From positions 1,922,001-1,986,000 of the forward strand of contig OZ253474.1 of NCBI GenBank assembly GCA_965261695.1: 64,000 nucleotides of DNA. Direction: 5' to 3'. Source of the DNA: Bin5 sp965261695. Lineage in GTDB: Bacteria; Chloroflexota; Anaerolineae; Caldilineales; Caldilineaceae. Positions 8,851 to 17,768 of this stretch are shown one piece after another (within the stretch, counting starts at the first letter, position 1; every line of letters starts with the position of its first letter). Both the position numbers and the translations under genes were made by a program. The notes beneath the pieces are model-generated. The model was not told the origin of the DNA. It ran no database searches and was given only the letters and a program-made list of their open reading frames with translations.

Positions 8851-10802
8851 ATCCCCGCCTGCGCCAACGCTTCCAGAGTCCGCTGCGCCAGTTCGTCCGC
8901 CGTGTGTCGGTCCGTCTCCAGCACCAGGTCCGGCTGGGGCGGCTCCTCGTAGGGCGCCGAGACACCGGTGAAGTTCGCGATTTCACCGCGCCCGGCGCGG
9001 GCGTACAGCCCCTTGGGATCGCGCTGCTTGCAGACCTCCACGTCACACTTGACGTACACCTCCCAGAACCCGCCCTCCTGCACAAGCGCCCGCGCCGCCT
9101 CACGGTCGGCGATATAGGGTGAGATAAATGTGCATAGCACGATGTTGCCATGCTCATACGCCAGCTTCGCCACCTCCGCCACCCGGCGGATATTCTCGTT
9201 GCGCGCCTCCGCAGTAAAGCCCAAATCGCTGTTCAGACCATGACGCACGTTGTCCCCGTCCAGCGAAAAAGTGCGCACGCCCAGCTTATACAACCGCCGC
9301 TCCAGCGCCTTGGCCACCGTCGATTTGCCCGAACCCGACAGGCCCGTGAACCACAGCACCGCCGCCCCGTGCCCGTTCAACTCCTCCCGCATTGGCCGCG
9401 TAACCGCCACCGGCTCCCAGACGACATCGGAAGAGCGAGTACCGGCAAGCGGGGGACGAGATTTTCTCTCTTCCCGCTTCTGCACAAATTCGCTGACCTG
9501 CCGCGCCCGGTCCCGGATCATGCCGGCTGCAACCGTGTTGTTCGTATGCGGGTCGATCAGAATGAAGTTGCCCGTGGCGCGGTTGATCTGGTAGGGGTCG
9601 AAAAAGAGCGGTTCCGTCGTCACGATGTGTACGCGACCGATCTCGTTCAGATGCAGTGTTTGCGCCGTCTCCCGGTGCATCGTATCCACGTCGATACGAT
9701 AGTTCAACTCCTGAACGAAGGCGCGCACCCGCCGCGTCGAATGCTGCAACCAGTACCAACTGCCAGGCGTGAAATGCAATGCGCGGTCTTCTCCCGCCTC
9801 TGATCTGGCCGCGCCGCGCTGTTTCAGCGGCGCTTCGCTCATCCAACACAGCATCGCGTCGATCTGATTGGACGAGTGCGGCAGGTTGCGCACACGCACC
9901 AGCATATCTCCGCGGCTGATGTCGATCTCATCCTCCAGCGCAAGAACGATTGCGTCGCCGACGCTGGCCCGCTCACAACTCTCGTCGCCGCGGTAGATGC
10001 CGGCCACGCGGCTACGGATGCCGGTCGGCAGCGCCACCACCTCTTCACCGATCGCAATGCGGCCGGAGACGATCTGCCCGGCGAATCCGCGAAACTCATG
10101 ATCAACCGAGTTACTCGTTCGGATCACATATTGGATCGGCAGACGAAAGTCGACGATATTGCGGCCGGCGCCGACGTTCACCGTCTCCAGATGGTGCAGC
10201 AGCGTTGCGCCGTGGTACCAGGACATCCTCTCGCTCTGGCTGACGATATTGTCCCCGTGCAGCGCGGAGATGGGGATATAGACAACGTCGCGCACATTGA
10301 GCTTGGCCGCGAAGGCGCGGTAATCGGCGACGATCTCCTGGAATCTCGCCTCGCTGTATCCGACCAGATCCATCTTGTTGACCGCGACGACGATATGGGG
10401 AATCTGCAGCAGCGAGGCGATGAAACTATGCCGCTTGGACTGGGTGAGAACCCCTTTGCGCGCGTCAACCAGAATTATCGCCAGCTCCGCGGTTGACGCG
10501 CCCGTCACCATGTTGCGCGTATACTGAATGTGCCCCGGCGTGTCGGCGATGATGAACTTGCGTTTGGGTGTCGCCGTGTAGCGGTAGGCGACATCGATCG
10601 TGATGCCCTGCTCCCGCTCCGCCCGCAGTCCATCGGTCAGAAGCGCCAGGTCGACCGTTGCATCGCCGCGCGCGGCGCTCGCCTGCTCAACCGCTTCCAG
10701 TTGGTCTTCGAATATCGCCTTGGAATCGTACAACAGCCGCCCGATCAGGGTCGATTTGCCGTCGTCCACACTGCCGGCGGTAGAAAAACGCAAAAGGTCC
10801 AT
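8835..10802 (-). CDS. cysNC: Bifunctional sulfate adenylyltransferase large subunit / APS kinase
   Basis: The 655-residue protein starts with an EF-Tu-like GTPase domain: G1 GSVDDGKST (10-18), G3 DTPGH (about 87-91), G4 NKMD. Beta-barrel domains follow. A C-terminal APS kinase has Walker A GLSGSGKST (about 486-494) and SLDGDNVRHGLN. The CysN part uses GTP hydrolysis to drive ATP sulfurylase (with CysD); the kinase part phosphorylates APS to PAPS. The order cysD-cysNC on the minus strand is the standard one, here with an 89-base gap filled by a GTGGAT-class repeat. The C-terminus ISSF-stop comes from another boundary repeat. No APS or PAPS reductase is present in the window. Confidence 0.95.
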   Translation of the reverse strand: MDLLRFSTAGSVDDGKSTLIGRLLYDSKAIFEDQLEAVEQASAARGDATVDLALLTDGLRAEREQGITIDVAYRYTATPKRKFIIADTPGHIQYTRNMVTGASTAELAIILVDARKGVLTQSKRHSFIASLLQIPHIVVAVNKMDLVGYSEARFQEIVADYRAFAAKLNVRDVVYIPISALHGDNIVSQSERMSWYHGATLLHHLETVNVGAGRNIVDFRLPIQYVIRTSNSVDHEFRGFAGQIVSGRIAIGEEVVALPTGIRSRVAGIYRGDESCERASVGDAIVLALEDEIDISRGDMLVRVRNLPHSSNQIDAMLCWMSEAPLKQRGAARSEAGEDRALHFTPGSWYWLQHSTRRVRAFVQELNYRIDVDTMHRETAQTLHLNEIGRVHIVTTEPLFFDPYQINRATGNFILIDPHTNNTVAAGMIRDRARQVSEFVQKREERKSRPPLAGTRSSDVVWEPVAVTRPMREELNGHGAAVLWFTGLSGSGKSTVAKALERRLYKLGVRTFSLDGDNVRHGLNSDLGFTAEARNENIRRVAEVAKLAYEHGNIVLCTFISPYIADREAARALVQEGGFWEVYVKCDVEVCKQRDPKGLYARAGRGEIANFTGVSAPYEEPPQPDLVLETDRHTADELAQRTLEALAQAGIISSF

Positions 10803-10817
10803 AACATATCCAAGAGG

Positions 10818-10890
10818 TCAGTGGATGTTGGATTGTGGATATTGGATTGTGGATGGTGGCAGCGCTAGCCACTGTCCACGATTCACCGCA
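10818..10890. repeat. GTGGATAGTGG-class boundary repeat between cysD and cysNC
   Basis: Near-tandem GTGGATGTTGGATTGTGGAT, ATTGGATTGTGGATGGTGG and the opposing GCCACTGTCCACGATTCACC form a degenerate repeat with some inverted symmetry. It occupies nearly all of the cysD-cysNC spacer. Confidence 0.6.
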
Positions 10891-10891
10891 G

Positions 10892-11890
10892 CTAAAAATA
10901 TCCCTGCCGCTTTCTATCTTCCATCGCGGCCTCGCTGCGGCGGTCGTCCGCCCGGTCGCCCCGTTCCGTCATGCGGGCGGTGGCCACCTCATCAATGATC
11001 GCCGCCAGGTTGCCGGCGCTGGACAGGACCGCGCCCGTGCAGGTCATGTCGCCGATCGTGCGGAAGCGCACGCTTTCACAGCTGACGGTTTCGCCCGCCT
11101 GCGGTGTCACGTGCGCGCCGACCGCCAGCAGGATCCCGTCCCGTCGCACCACCTCCCGTTCGTGGGCGAAGTAGAGACCGGGCAGGTCGATCTTCTGCTC
11201 GGCGATGTACTGCCAGATGTCAAGCTCGGTCCAATTGCTGATGGGGAAGACGCGGAAATGTTCGTTGTTGTGTTTACGCCCGTTGAAGAGATTCCACAGT
11301 TCGGGCCGCTGATTCTTCGGATTCCACTGGCCGAACGCATCGCGGTGCGAGAAGAATCGCTCTTTCGCGCGCGCCTTCTCCTCATCGCGGCGGGCGCCGC
11401 CCACGGCTGCGTCAATGCGCAACCCCGCCAGCGCATCCAGCAGCGTTACGGTCTGCAATCTGTTGCGGCTGGGATTGGGTTCGGGTTCCTCCTGCACGCG
11501 TCCGGCGTCGATCGAATCCTGCACTGAGCGCACGAGGAGGCGGACATTCAGCTTCTTCACCAGTTGATCGCGAAAGATCAACGTTTCAGGGAAATTGTGC
11601 CCGGTGTCAATGTGCAGTAGCGGGAAGGGAATCCGCCCCGGCGCGAACGCTTTACGCGCCAGATGCGCGCAGACGATCGAATCCTTGCCGCCTGAAAAGA
11701 GCAGACAAGGCCGCTCGAACTGGGCCGCCACCTCCCGCAGCACATAGATCGCCTCCGACTCAAGCTGACGCAGATGCCCAGCCAGAGAAGAGGGCTGCCC
11801 TTGCTGGGCGCTGACACGTGCATGCGACGGCGCACTGTCCGAAAATTCCTCCGCCGTTTCAACTCCTGCTCCCACGTTCATATCGTCCAT
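10892..11890 (-). CDS. cysD: Sulfate adenylyltransferase small subunit
   Basis: The 332-residue protein has the PP-loop SGGKDS at about 66-71 (LLFSGGKDSIVCAHLARKA), then PFPLLHIDTGHNFPETL and the RDEEKARAKERFFS block typical of CysD. It ends in the characteristic AMEDRKRQGYF. With CysN it forms APS from sulfate and ATP. The first 38 residues are variable; the conserved part begins at HLRQLESEAI. A purine-rich GAGAGAG precedes the start. It is the first gene of the minus-strand cysD-cysNC unit, so any promoter should lie in 11891-12202. Confidence 0.95.
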   Translation of the reverse strand: MDDMNVGAGVETAEEFSDSAPSHARVSAQQGQPSSLAGHLRQLESEAIYVLREVAAQFERPCLLFSGGKDSIVCAHLARKAFAPGRIPFPLLHIDTGHNFPETLIFRDQLVKKLNVRLLVRSVQDSIDAGRVQEEPEPNPSRNRLQTVTLLDALAGLRIDAAVGGARRDEEKARAKERFFSHRDAFGQWNPKNQRPELWNLFNGRKHNNEHFRVFPISNWTELDIWQYIAEQKIDLPGLYFAHEREVVRRDGILLAVGAHVTPQAGETVSCESVRFRTIGDMTCTGAVLSSAGNLAAIIDEVATARMTERGDRADDRRSEAAMEDRKRQGYF

Positions 11891-12202
11891 ACAGCTCTCT
11901 CACCTTGCGCGCTTCGCGGTCTTTGGCGTGCGCCATCCACTCGCCGCAAACCACAGGGTTGACCACTGCCCTTACAAAGTCTTCATACTACGATGCAACG
12001 GCGCTTTCGGGCAAACTTGACGACTTAAAGTGCAGGCTGCTGCCTCTGGATTAGTACTCTCTTGTCCCCACGGTTACAATGTGGAAACCTGTTGTCAACC
12101 AGAGGTCTTGAATATTCCAAATAGGCCCAAAGTGCGCCTTTGTGCGCTCGCATGTTAACGAAAAGCCGAATACCGGCTACTTAGTACTCGATTGGAGAAA
12201 TC
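11891..12202. other. Divergent intergenic region between cysD and the DsbA lipoprotein gene
   Basis: These 312 bases must hold the promoters of both divergent genes. A weak GTGGAT-class remnant (CCATCCACTCG, GACCACTGCCC) is at about 11934-11968, and TACAAT occurs at 12074. I could not identify a riboswitch, operator or convincing promoter. Confidence 0.5.
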
Positions 12203-13651
12203 ATGAAATTGCCAAATAGACGTTTGCGTCGCAAAAAAGTAGAAAATGATGAGGAGAGAGAAAGGAGAGGGTTGTCCTCCCGGCTCCTCGCACTCGTCGC
12301 AGTCTCCCTTCTTCTCCTCGCCGGCTGCGCCGCCGACGGTTACTTGGTCAACCCGGCTGTCGCCCCCGTCTCCGCCCCACAGCCGGCAATGCACAGAGGC
12401 GTCCCGGTCGGCTTTACCGCCGAGGGCTATCCCTATCGCGGCGACCCGAACGCGGCCATCACCATCTACGAGTACAGCGACTACGAATGCCCCTTTTGCG
12501 CCCGTCATGTCATCCAGACCGAACCGGCGCTCCTGGCTGGATTCGCCGAAGAAGGCGCGGTGAAATTCGTTTTCCGCGATATGCCGCTCTCCTCTCTCCA
12601 TCCCAACGCCCTGCCGGCAGCCATCGCCGCCAACTGCGTTGCGGAACAGGATATCGTCCTCTTCTGGCAGATGCACGACAAAATCTTCCGCACCCAGAAG
12701 GAGTGGGCGCCCCGCGAAGAGGCTTTGTCCTACTTCGCCGAACTGGCGCAGGAGTTGGGCGCCGACCCCACCCAGTACGGATCCTGCATAGCCAATAGCG
12801 ATTCTCTGGTGGAAAAGGTAAACGCAAGCCTGGCCGAAGCCAGAACCCTCGGCTTCACCGGCACGCCCAGCTTCCGTTTCGTCTATGAAGAGACCGGCAA
12901 AGCCTTCAGCCTCACCGGCGCCCAGCCCTACGACACTTTCACCGACTGGATCGAGACGATCGCGCTCGGCGGCTCGCCCCAGGGCGCCGCGCAGGCACAG
13001 CAGCAACAGCAGGAGGGCGAGGCACGGCTGCCTTTCTGGGCCACCGCCGCCGGTCTGCTCCCCGACCCCGACCGGCCCGGCTATACACTCGCCGGTGACA
13101 TTTATAAGGGCAGTAGCGACGCCCCAATCGTCGTCGTGGAATTCAGCGACTTTCAGTGCCCATACTGCAGCCGCCACACCCTGACAACACAGCCGATTCT
13201 GGATCAAGAGTTCGTCGAGCAGGGAGAGGTCATGTGGGTGTTCAAGCATTTCCCCATCGAGAATATCCATCCCTTTGCCTTCTCAGCCTCGGTTGCCGCC
13301 GAGTGCGCGGCGCAGCAAGAGGCCTTCTGGAAATTCCATCATCGCCTGTTCGAGGATATGACAGAGTGGGCCAGCCAGGACAACAGCGGCTACTTCATGG
13401 CGCTGGCCGCTGAATACGAACTGGATACCGACGCCTTTGCAACCTGTCTGGCGCAAGACGAACCCGCCCTGGCTGTACAGAGTGATCTGCAGGATGGCAT
13501 GCCCTTCGTGCGCGGTACACCCACGTTCGTCGTCCTCTCCGGCGGCGAGGGCCGGCTGATCCCCGGCGCGCTGCCTGCCGATCAGTTCATCGGCGCGCTC
13601 ACGGAGATGCTCGGCGAAATCTCCGACGCGAGCGGCGACGGCGGCGAATAG
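12203..13651 (+). CDS. Lipoprotein with two tandem DsbA-like thiol oxidoreductase domains
   Basis: The 482-residue protein is preceded by GGAGA. It has a lipoprotein signal with lipobox LLAGC (Cys42). Domain 1 (about 65-255) has active site CPFC (C96, C99) and the cis-Pro loop GTPSF at 220-224. After a Q-rich linker (265-275), domain 2 (about 290-475) has CPYC (C319, C322) and cis-Pro GTPTF. Each is a complete BdbD/DsbA-type domain (DUF953-like DsbA_4 group), with extra cysteines near C145 and C195 in domain 1 and at matching places in domain 2. It probably oxidises or isomerises thiols of exported proteins. A duplicated DsbA in a single chain is uncommon. Confidence 0.9.
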   Translation: MKLPNRRLRRKKVENDEERERRGLSSRLLALVAVSLLLLAGCAADGYLVNPAVAPVSAPQPAMHRGVPVGFTAEGYPYRGDPNAAITIYEYSDYECPFCARHVIQTEPALLAGFAEEGAVKFVFRDMPLSSLHPNALPAAIAANCVAEQDIVLFWQMHDKIFRTQKEWAPREEALSYFAELAQELGADPTQYGSCIANSDSLVEKVNASLAEARTLGFTGTPSFRFVYEETGKAFSLTGAQPYDTFTDWIETIALGGSPQGAAQAQQQQQEGEARLPFWATAAGLLPDPDRPGYTLAGDIYKGSSDAPIVVVEFSDFQCPYCSRHTLTTQPILDQEFVEQGEVMWVFKHFPIENIHPFAFSASVAAECAAQQEAFWKFHHRLFEDMTEWASQDNSGYFMALAAEYELDTDAFATCLAQDEPALAVQSDLQDGMPFVRGTPTFVVLSGGEGRLIPGALPADQFIGALTEMLGEISDASGDGGE

Positions 13652-13928
13652 GACCGCAGTGGTTCGTCCATCGTGGCGAGCGGATAGTTCAGTTGCAATC
13701 CACTCGCCGCGATCGAACTAGCGCTTAAGTTCGCGATTCATTGGCAGATCGTAGGCATATCGCCCAATATCGATCCGGCCCCCTTTGCAGGAACATTCAC
13801 AGGCCGCCAGACTGCCGAATCTCAAAATTGGGGCATCCCCTTTGCCCCGTCTCCAGTGTAACCGCTCTGCCTTTAATCCGCATCGCGAGGCTGATTTGGT
13901 CGGGCAAACCCGGCCTGTTCAGGGCTTT

Positions 13929-13956
13929 TTGGCTCCAATCTGCGCTGTGTTACAAT
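13929..13956 (+). promoter_or_regulatory. Possible promoter for the VWA/tubulin block
   Basis: TTGGCT (13929-13934) and TACAAT (13951-13956) are 16 bases apart. The downstream direct repeat starts 20 bases after the -10 box, where an operator could act. This is a motif match only. Confidence 0.3.
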
Positions 13957-13975
13957 CCGAAAAGATAGAAGCGTG

Positions 13976-14076
13976 GCCGATGCGCGCGCATTTCGCTCAC
14001 AGCAGGTCTATCCCCGTCCGTGGGGGCGTCGCCCCCGCTACAAAAGCCGGGGAACGTGGAGCCGATGCGCGCGCAT
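13976..14076. repeat. 16-base direct repeat flanking a GC hairpin
   Basis: GCCGATGCGCGCGCAT occurs at 13976-13991 and again at 14061-14076, each preceded by a CGTGG-like sequence. Between them GGGGGCG-T-CGCCCCC (14022-14036) is a perfect hairpin. The core ATGCGCGCGCAT is itself a palindrome, which would suit a dimeric DNA-binding protein. Confidence 0.65.
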
Positions 14077-14203
14077 GTTGCTCTATTGGATCGGGAACCT
14101 TCGAGGGGTGTAGAGGCGTTCTCTCTCGTGATAACCATTGTTACGCTCTCCCCCGGAATAGGAGCGCCATCTGCCCGGAAACGTTCTTCAACGGCCTTAC
14201 CGT

Positions 14204-17200
14204 TTGGCCCCGGCCCGGTCCAGTGTCTTTCGCTCTTTCGTGGCCGGGCCTGCCGCCAAAGTATTTGCTTGTCTGCTGTCCGCCTTTCTCATCCTGTTGG
14301 CGGCGGGCCGTTTCGCTGCGCCGGTGTACGCCCTGCCTGAGGCCAATCCTCCCAACGCGCAATCCGCAATCGGCAATCCGCAATCCGTGGCCGCCGACCC
14401 GATTGATGTGATCGTCATTCTCGATGATTCCGGCAGCATGGCCACCTGTTGGCCCTGGGAAGCGGGAACACCGCCCTCCGGTCCCCCATGTGGAAACTAC
14501 AGTCACAACGCGCCCAGCGATCCCAACGAACTGCGTTATAGCGCAGCCCGGCTGTTGGTGCATCTGGCCGACGGCGCCGACCGCATCGCGGTCTTGCGTT
14601 TCGACAGCACGGCAGACGGCGTCGGCGCGTTGAGTCTGCTACAGGTGGTCGGCAGCGCGGAAAATCGCCGCCGCCTTGCCGCGTCGCTCCAAGCGCCCGA
14701 CGATTATACGGAGCGCGGGTACACGCGTATGGATTTGGGCCTGAAAGAGGCGCTGCAACTGCTGAAGGTTCACGGCGACCCCAACCGCAGCCAGTATGTG
14801 CTGCTGCTGACGGACGGTGAACCGACCGCCCCGCTTCACGTGACAGGCCAACGGCCCGTCATTGCCAACCTGCTTGCGCAGATCGAGGATGCGGGCGCGC
14901 TGCTCTACCCGGTCATACTCTGCAATCCCGATGCCGGCTGCGCGGGCGATTTCCTCAAAGACAATTCATCGTTGGCACGCGAGGCCAAAAGTTCACAAGA
15001 CCTCCTGCTTATCTTCAGCGAAATCTTCGCCGAGATGAAGTCGGACCGCTCCGTCGTCACCCGCCGCAACGTGAACGGCGACCTGACCATCTCCATTCGC
15101 AAGGCGCATGGCGCGGGCAGCATCGCCTTCGTCAGCCCGAAGTCGGCCATCACCGCTGTGCAACGCGACGGCGCGCCGATGCAGACACAGAGTGTCCTGG
15201 ACGACGGCAATATCGACCTGAACCTTGCCGTCGCGCCGCTGCCAGCCGGGGAATGGGTAGCCAAGACGACCGATCTCAGCAGCTTTGCCGTCGTCCAGGC
15301 GGACAGCTACCCGGAGCTCCTCTTCCCGCCTCCCAGCGTACAGGACAATCCGGCCGCGGCCCGCTACTATCCGGCCGGCAAATCGCCCCTCGTCGTCGTC
15401 GCCGGGGCCGGCCCCGCCGCGGACGAGCCGCTGCTGCTCAACGGCACGACGCCGATCCCCGCCCTCGGTCAGGATCCTCTCAGCGGGAGGGCAGTCGCCG
15501 CCCAGCAGCTTTCCGGCAGCCCGGACGAGATGACGATTCAACTGGGAGAGGACAGACACCCATTGCAACTGCGCCGCACCTTCCGGCTGCAGGCGCGCGA
15601 CGACTTGCCCAGAGCCCAGGTCTTCTCCCCTTCCGAAACCAATCCCGGCATACTCGATGACGGCAGTTTGCAACTGCAGATCGGGTTTGCCTCCGGCGTG
15701 CAGGCCCAGGACATGCAAGCCGCCGTATACGTGACCGACATCACCGGCGGCGGCAACCAAACCGTCTACCGCAAAGCCCTCAACTGCCAGAGTCCAGCCC
15801 ATGTCCGCAACCTGCTCTGCTCCGACGACGGCTTTGTGCCCCAGGACGGACACGACTACGAGGCGCTTTTCCTGCTCACCGCTGTCGTGGATGGGGTCCG
15901 TTTCGGTGATTTTGCCCGCACACCATTGGAAGTGGAACCGGCAATCTATGTACGCGGCCTGCCGACCGATATCGATCTGGCCAAGATGCCGCACGAGGGT
16001 TGGTCGCTGACCGTTCAGGCCAGCACTGTCGAAGAGATCGGCACGCTCGAAGCCTCCCTGGTCTTGCGCCGCTCTGACACCAGCGAAATCGTCCGCGAAG
16101 CCTTTCTCAACTTTTCCATCGATGTGCCGGAACACGGCAGCCAGACAGCCCTCCTGCGCGTAGATGGCCTGGACCAACTGCGCCCCGGCGAATACGAAGG
16201 TCAACTGAATCTGTCGGCTTTCAACCCTGCCGGCCTGCCAATGGAGGTGCAGGTGCGGCCCGCCCCCTCCCTGCCGGTGGCGCTGGACATCCCCCGTTCC
16301 GCAGCGCGCATTCAGGTGCAGGAGGCCGACTTCGGCGAGCTTCTCTTCGATACGTCCCCGAATTTCCGGCTGGACGAGGAGATCCTGCTGCCCGTCTCCT
16401 ATAATTCGAACACACCCTTCCGGCTCACGGTCGAACTGACCGAGAGCAGTTGCAGCGGCCTGACCGCCACCGCCGGAGACCTGCAACCTCCCGTGCCCGC
16501 AAGCGGGAACCCGGCCGCTGCCGACTCCGGCAGTTCGGACAGTTGGCAGCAGGCAATCCAGACCGTCTGGGCGCTTCCCATTCGCCTGCAGAGCCAGACG
16601 CCTTTGCCGTCCGGCAGCTGCCACGGCATCCTGAGCCTGGCCGGTCCCGGTCAGGATTTTGATGTCCTTTCGGAGACAATACCCTTCCGTCTGCAAATTC
16701 GCGGTGTGGAATGGAGCCTCGCCGGCGCGCTCGATTTCGGCAATCTGGGACGCGCTGGTGAAAGAACGACCGAAACGCTCCTCCTCCGCTTCAACGGCAA
16801 GACGCCTTTTGTTGTACAGGTGGTTGGCATCGCGGCGTCGGGCGAAACCGGCAGCGGCGTGATGACATTGGATGAACAATTTCTCGAAGCCCCTCCCGTG
16901 GAAATTAACGAACTGCCCGACGACGAAGGCTTTTACGAAGCCCCCGTCACCCTGATCGCACGCAAAGCGCTGCCCATGGATGCCCTGCGCGGCTCCTTCT
17001 ATAGTGGAGAGATGGTCCTGAGCATTGCCGGCCTGGCTGGTGAGACCAGGTCGGTCGATATCAGCTTCCGTAGCCCGACCCTCTATCAGCGTTATGTAGA
17101 ATGGTGGTTGCGACCGTTTTACACATTTCCGCTCGTTTTCTGTAGCGGACCGCTGCTTCTGCTGGGGCTGCTCATCATGGTGGCGCGTGCCCGGAATCGC

Positions 17201-17605
17201 GGGTACAATGTGGAAGAGGATGAAGAGCGGATAACCCTGCCAGGGCAGGACTCTCCACTGACTCCACAACCGGAATTCGCGTTCGCCGCGTCAGATTTCG
17301 ACGGATCGCAAAGGCGGGTTGGCGAGGCAAATCGTCAAACGGCTGCAGGCCCGGCTTACGCCCCAAATCCCTCGCCTGCATTTGAGAATTTCGCAGACGC
17401 GGCGACCGCGGCAACACAAAACGCAGCTTGGGACACAAACTGGGATCAGGGGGGCCCGCTTGGGGCGACCCCATCTGCCGGGCATTTGGGGCAGACGCGA
17501 GCCTGGGGGGCGGAACAGTCTTCATCTGAGGGGTCAGGCGACTACGACCCGCCCGACAGCATTTGGACCCGGTCTGAGCGGAATCCATGGGGCTCGGATA
17601 CGTAG
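14204..17605 (+). CDS. Secreted/membrane-anchored VWA-domain protein
   Basis: The 1133-residue protein has a signal sequence at about 18-43 (FACLLSAFLILLAAG). A von Willebrand A domain follows from about residue 66 with MIDAS motif DDSGSM (D74, S76, S78); the later VLLLTDGEPTAP carries the metal-site Asp. A long beta-rich extracytoplasmic region (about 300-950) comes next, then one membrane helix at about 973-990 (LVFCSGPLLLLGLLIMV). The remaining 140 or so residues are a low-complexity, probably cytoplasmic tail. The start is a TTG; no better one was found. Residues 50-63 (NAQSAIGNPQSV) are encoded by a boundary-type repeat inserted in frame. It is followed on the same strand by two tubulin-like genes, suggesting a joint membrane-associated system. 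Confidence 0.88.
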   Translation: MAPARSSVFRSFVAGPAAKVFACLLSAFLILLAAGRFAAPVYALPEANPPNAQSAIGNPQSVAADPIDVIVILDDSGSMATCWPWEAGTPPSGPPCGNYSHNAPSDPNELRYSAARLLVHLADGADRIAVLRFDSTADGVGALSLLQVVGSAENRRRLAASLQAPDDYTERGYTRMDLGLKEALQLLKVHGDPNRSQYVLLLTDGEPTAPLHVTGQRPVIANLLAQIEDAGALLYPVILCNPDAGCAGDFLKDNSSLAREAKSSQDLLLIFSEIFAEMKSDRSVVTRRNVNGDLTISIRKAHGAGSIAFVSPKSAITAVQRDGAPMQTQSVLDDGNIDLNLAVAPLPAGEWVAKTTDLSSFAVVQADSYPELLFPPPSVQDNPAAARYYPAGKSPLVVVAGAGPAADEPLLLNGTTPIPALGQDPLSGRAVAAQQLSGSPDEMTIQLGEDRHPLQLRRTFRLQARDDLPRAQVFSPSETNPGILDDGSLQLQIGFASGVQAQDMQAAVYVTDITGGGNQTVYRKALNCQSPAHVRNLLCSDDGFVPQDGHDYEALFLLTAVVDGVRFGDFARTPLEVEPAIYVRGLPTDIDLAKMPHEGWSLTVQASTVEEIGTLEASLVLRRSDTSEIVREAFLNFSIDVPEHGSQTALLRVDGLDQLRPGEYEGQLNLSAFNPAGLPMEVQVRPAPSLPVALDIPRSAARIQVQEADFGELLFDTSPNFRLDEEILLPVSYNSNTPFRLTVELTESSCSGLTATAGDLQPPVPASGNPAAADSGSSDSWQQAIQTVWALPIRLQSQTPLPSGSCHGILSLAGPGQDFDVLSETIPFRLQIRGVEWSLAGALDFGNLGRAGERTTETLLLRFNGKTPFVVQVVGIAASGETGSGVMTLDEQFLEAPPVEINELPDDEGFYEAPVTLIARKALPMDALRGSFYSGEMVLSIAGLAGETRSVDISFRSPTLYQRYVEWWLRPFYTFPLVFCSGPLLLLGLLIMVARARNRGYNVEEDEERITLPGQDSPLTPQPEFAFAASDFDGSQRRVGEANRQTAAGPAYAPNPSPAFENFADAATAATQNAAWDTNWDQGGPLGATPSAGHLGQTRAWGAEQSSSEGSGDYDPPDSIWTRSERNPWGSDT

Positions 17606-17680
17606 CCAGGGACGGAACCTGTTCGCTTGCCGGCACAGGTGAAGCCGACGCTTGGGCGTAGCCCACAAGACAGTTTCTAG

Positions 17681-17742
17681 TCTTCAGTTTTCAGTACACA
17701 TCCGCGAACGAACGCAGTCACTAGAAACTGGAAACTAACCAC
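17681..17742. repeat. AACTGAAAACT-class boundary repeat
   Basis: AGTCTTCAGTTTTCAGT (17682-17698) faces TAGAAACTGGAAACTAACC (17721-17739). It fills much of the spacer between the VWA and tubulin-like genes. Confidence 0.6.
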
Positions 17743-17768
17743 TAAGAATCCTGAGAAGGAAACCGGAA

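Larger units (their letters stand above)
13652..14203. other. Leader region upstream of the VWA gene
   Basis: No gene is supported in these 552 bases. They hold a possible promoter (13929-13956), a 16-base direct repeat (13976-13991 and 14061-14076) flanking a GC-rich hairpin (14022-14036), and a leader of about 130 bases before the TTG start of the VWA gene. Confidence 0.5.

Noticed and set aside
14993..17269. 758-residue minus-strand open frame
   Set aside because: It lies entirely within the VWA gene and its sequence is the mirror of GC-rich codons; no motifs.
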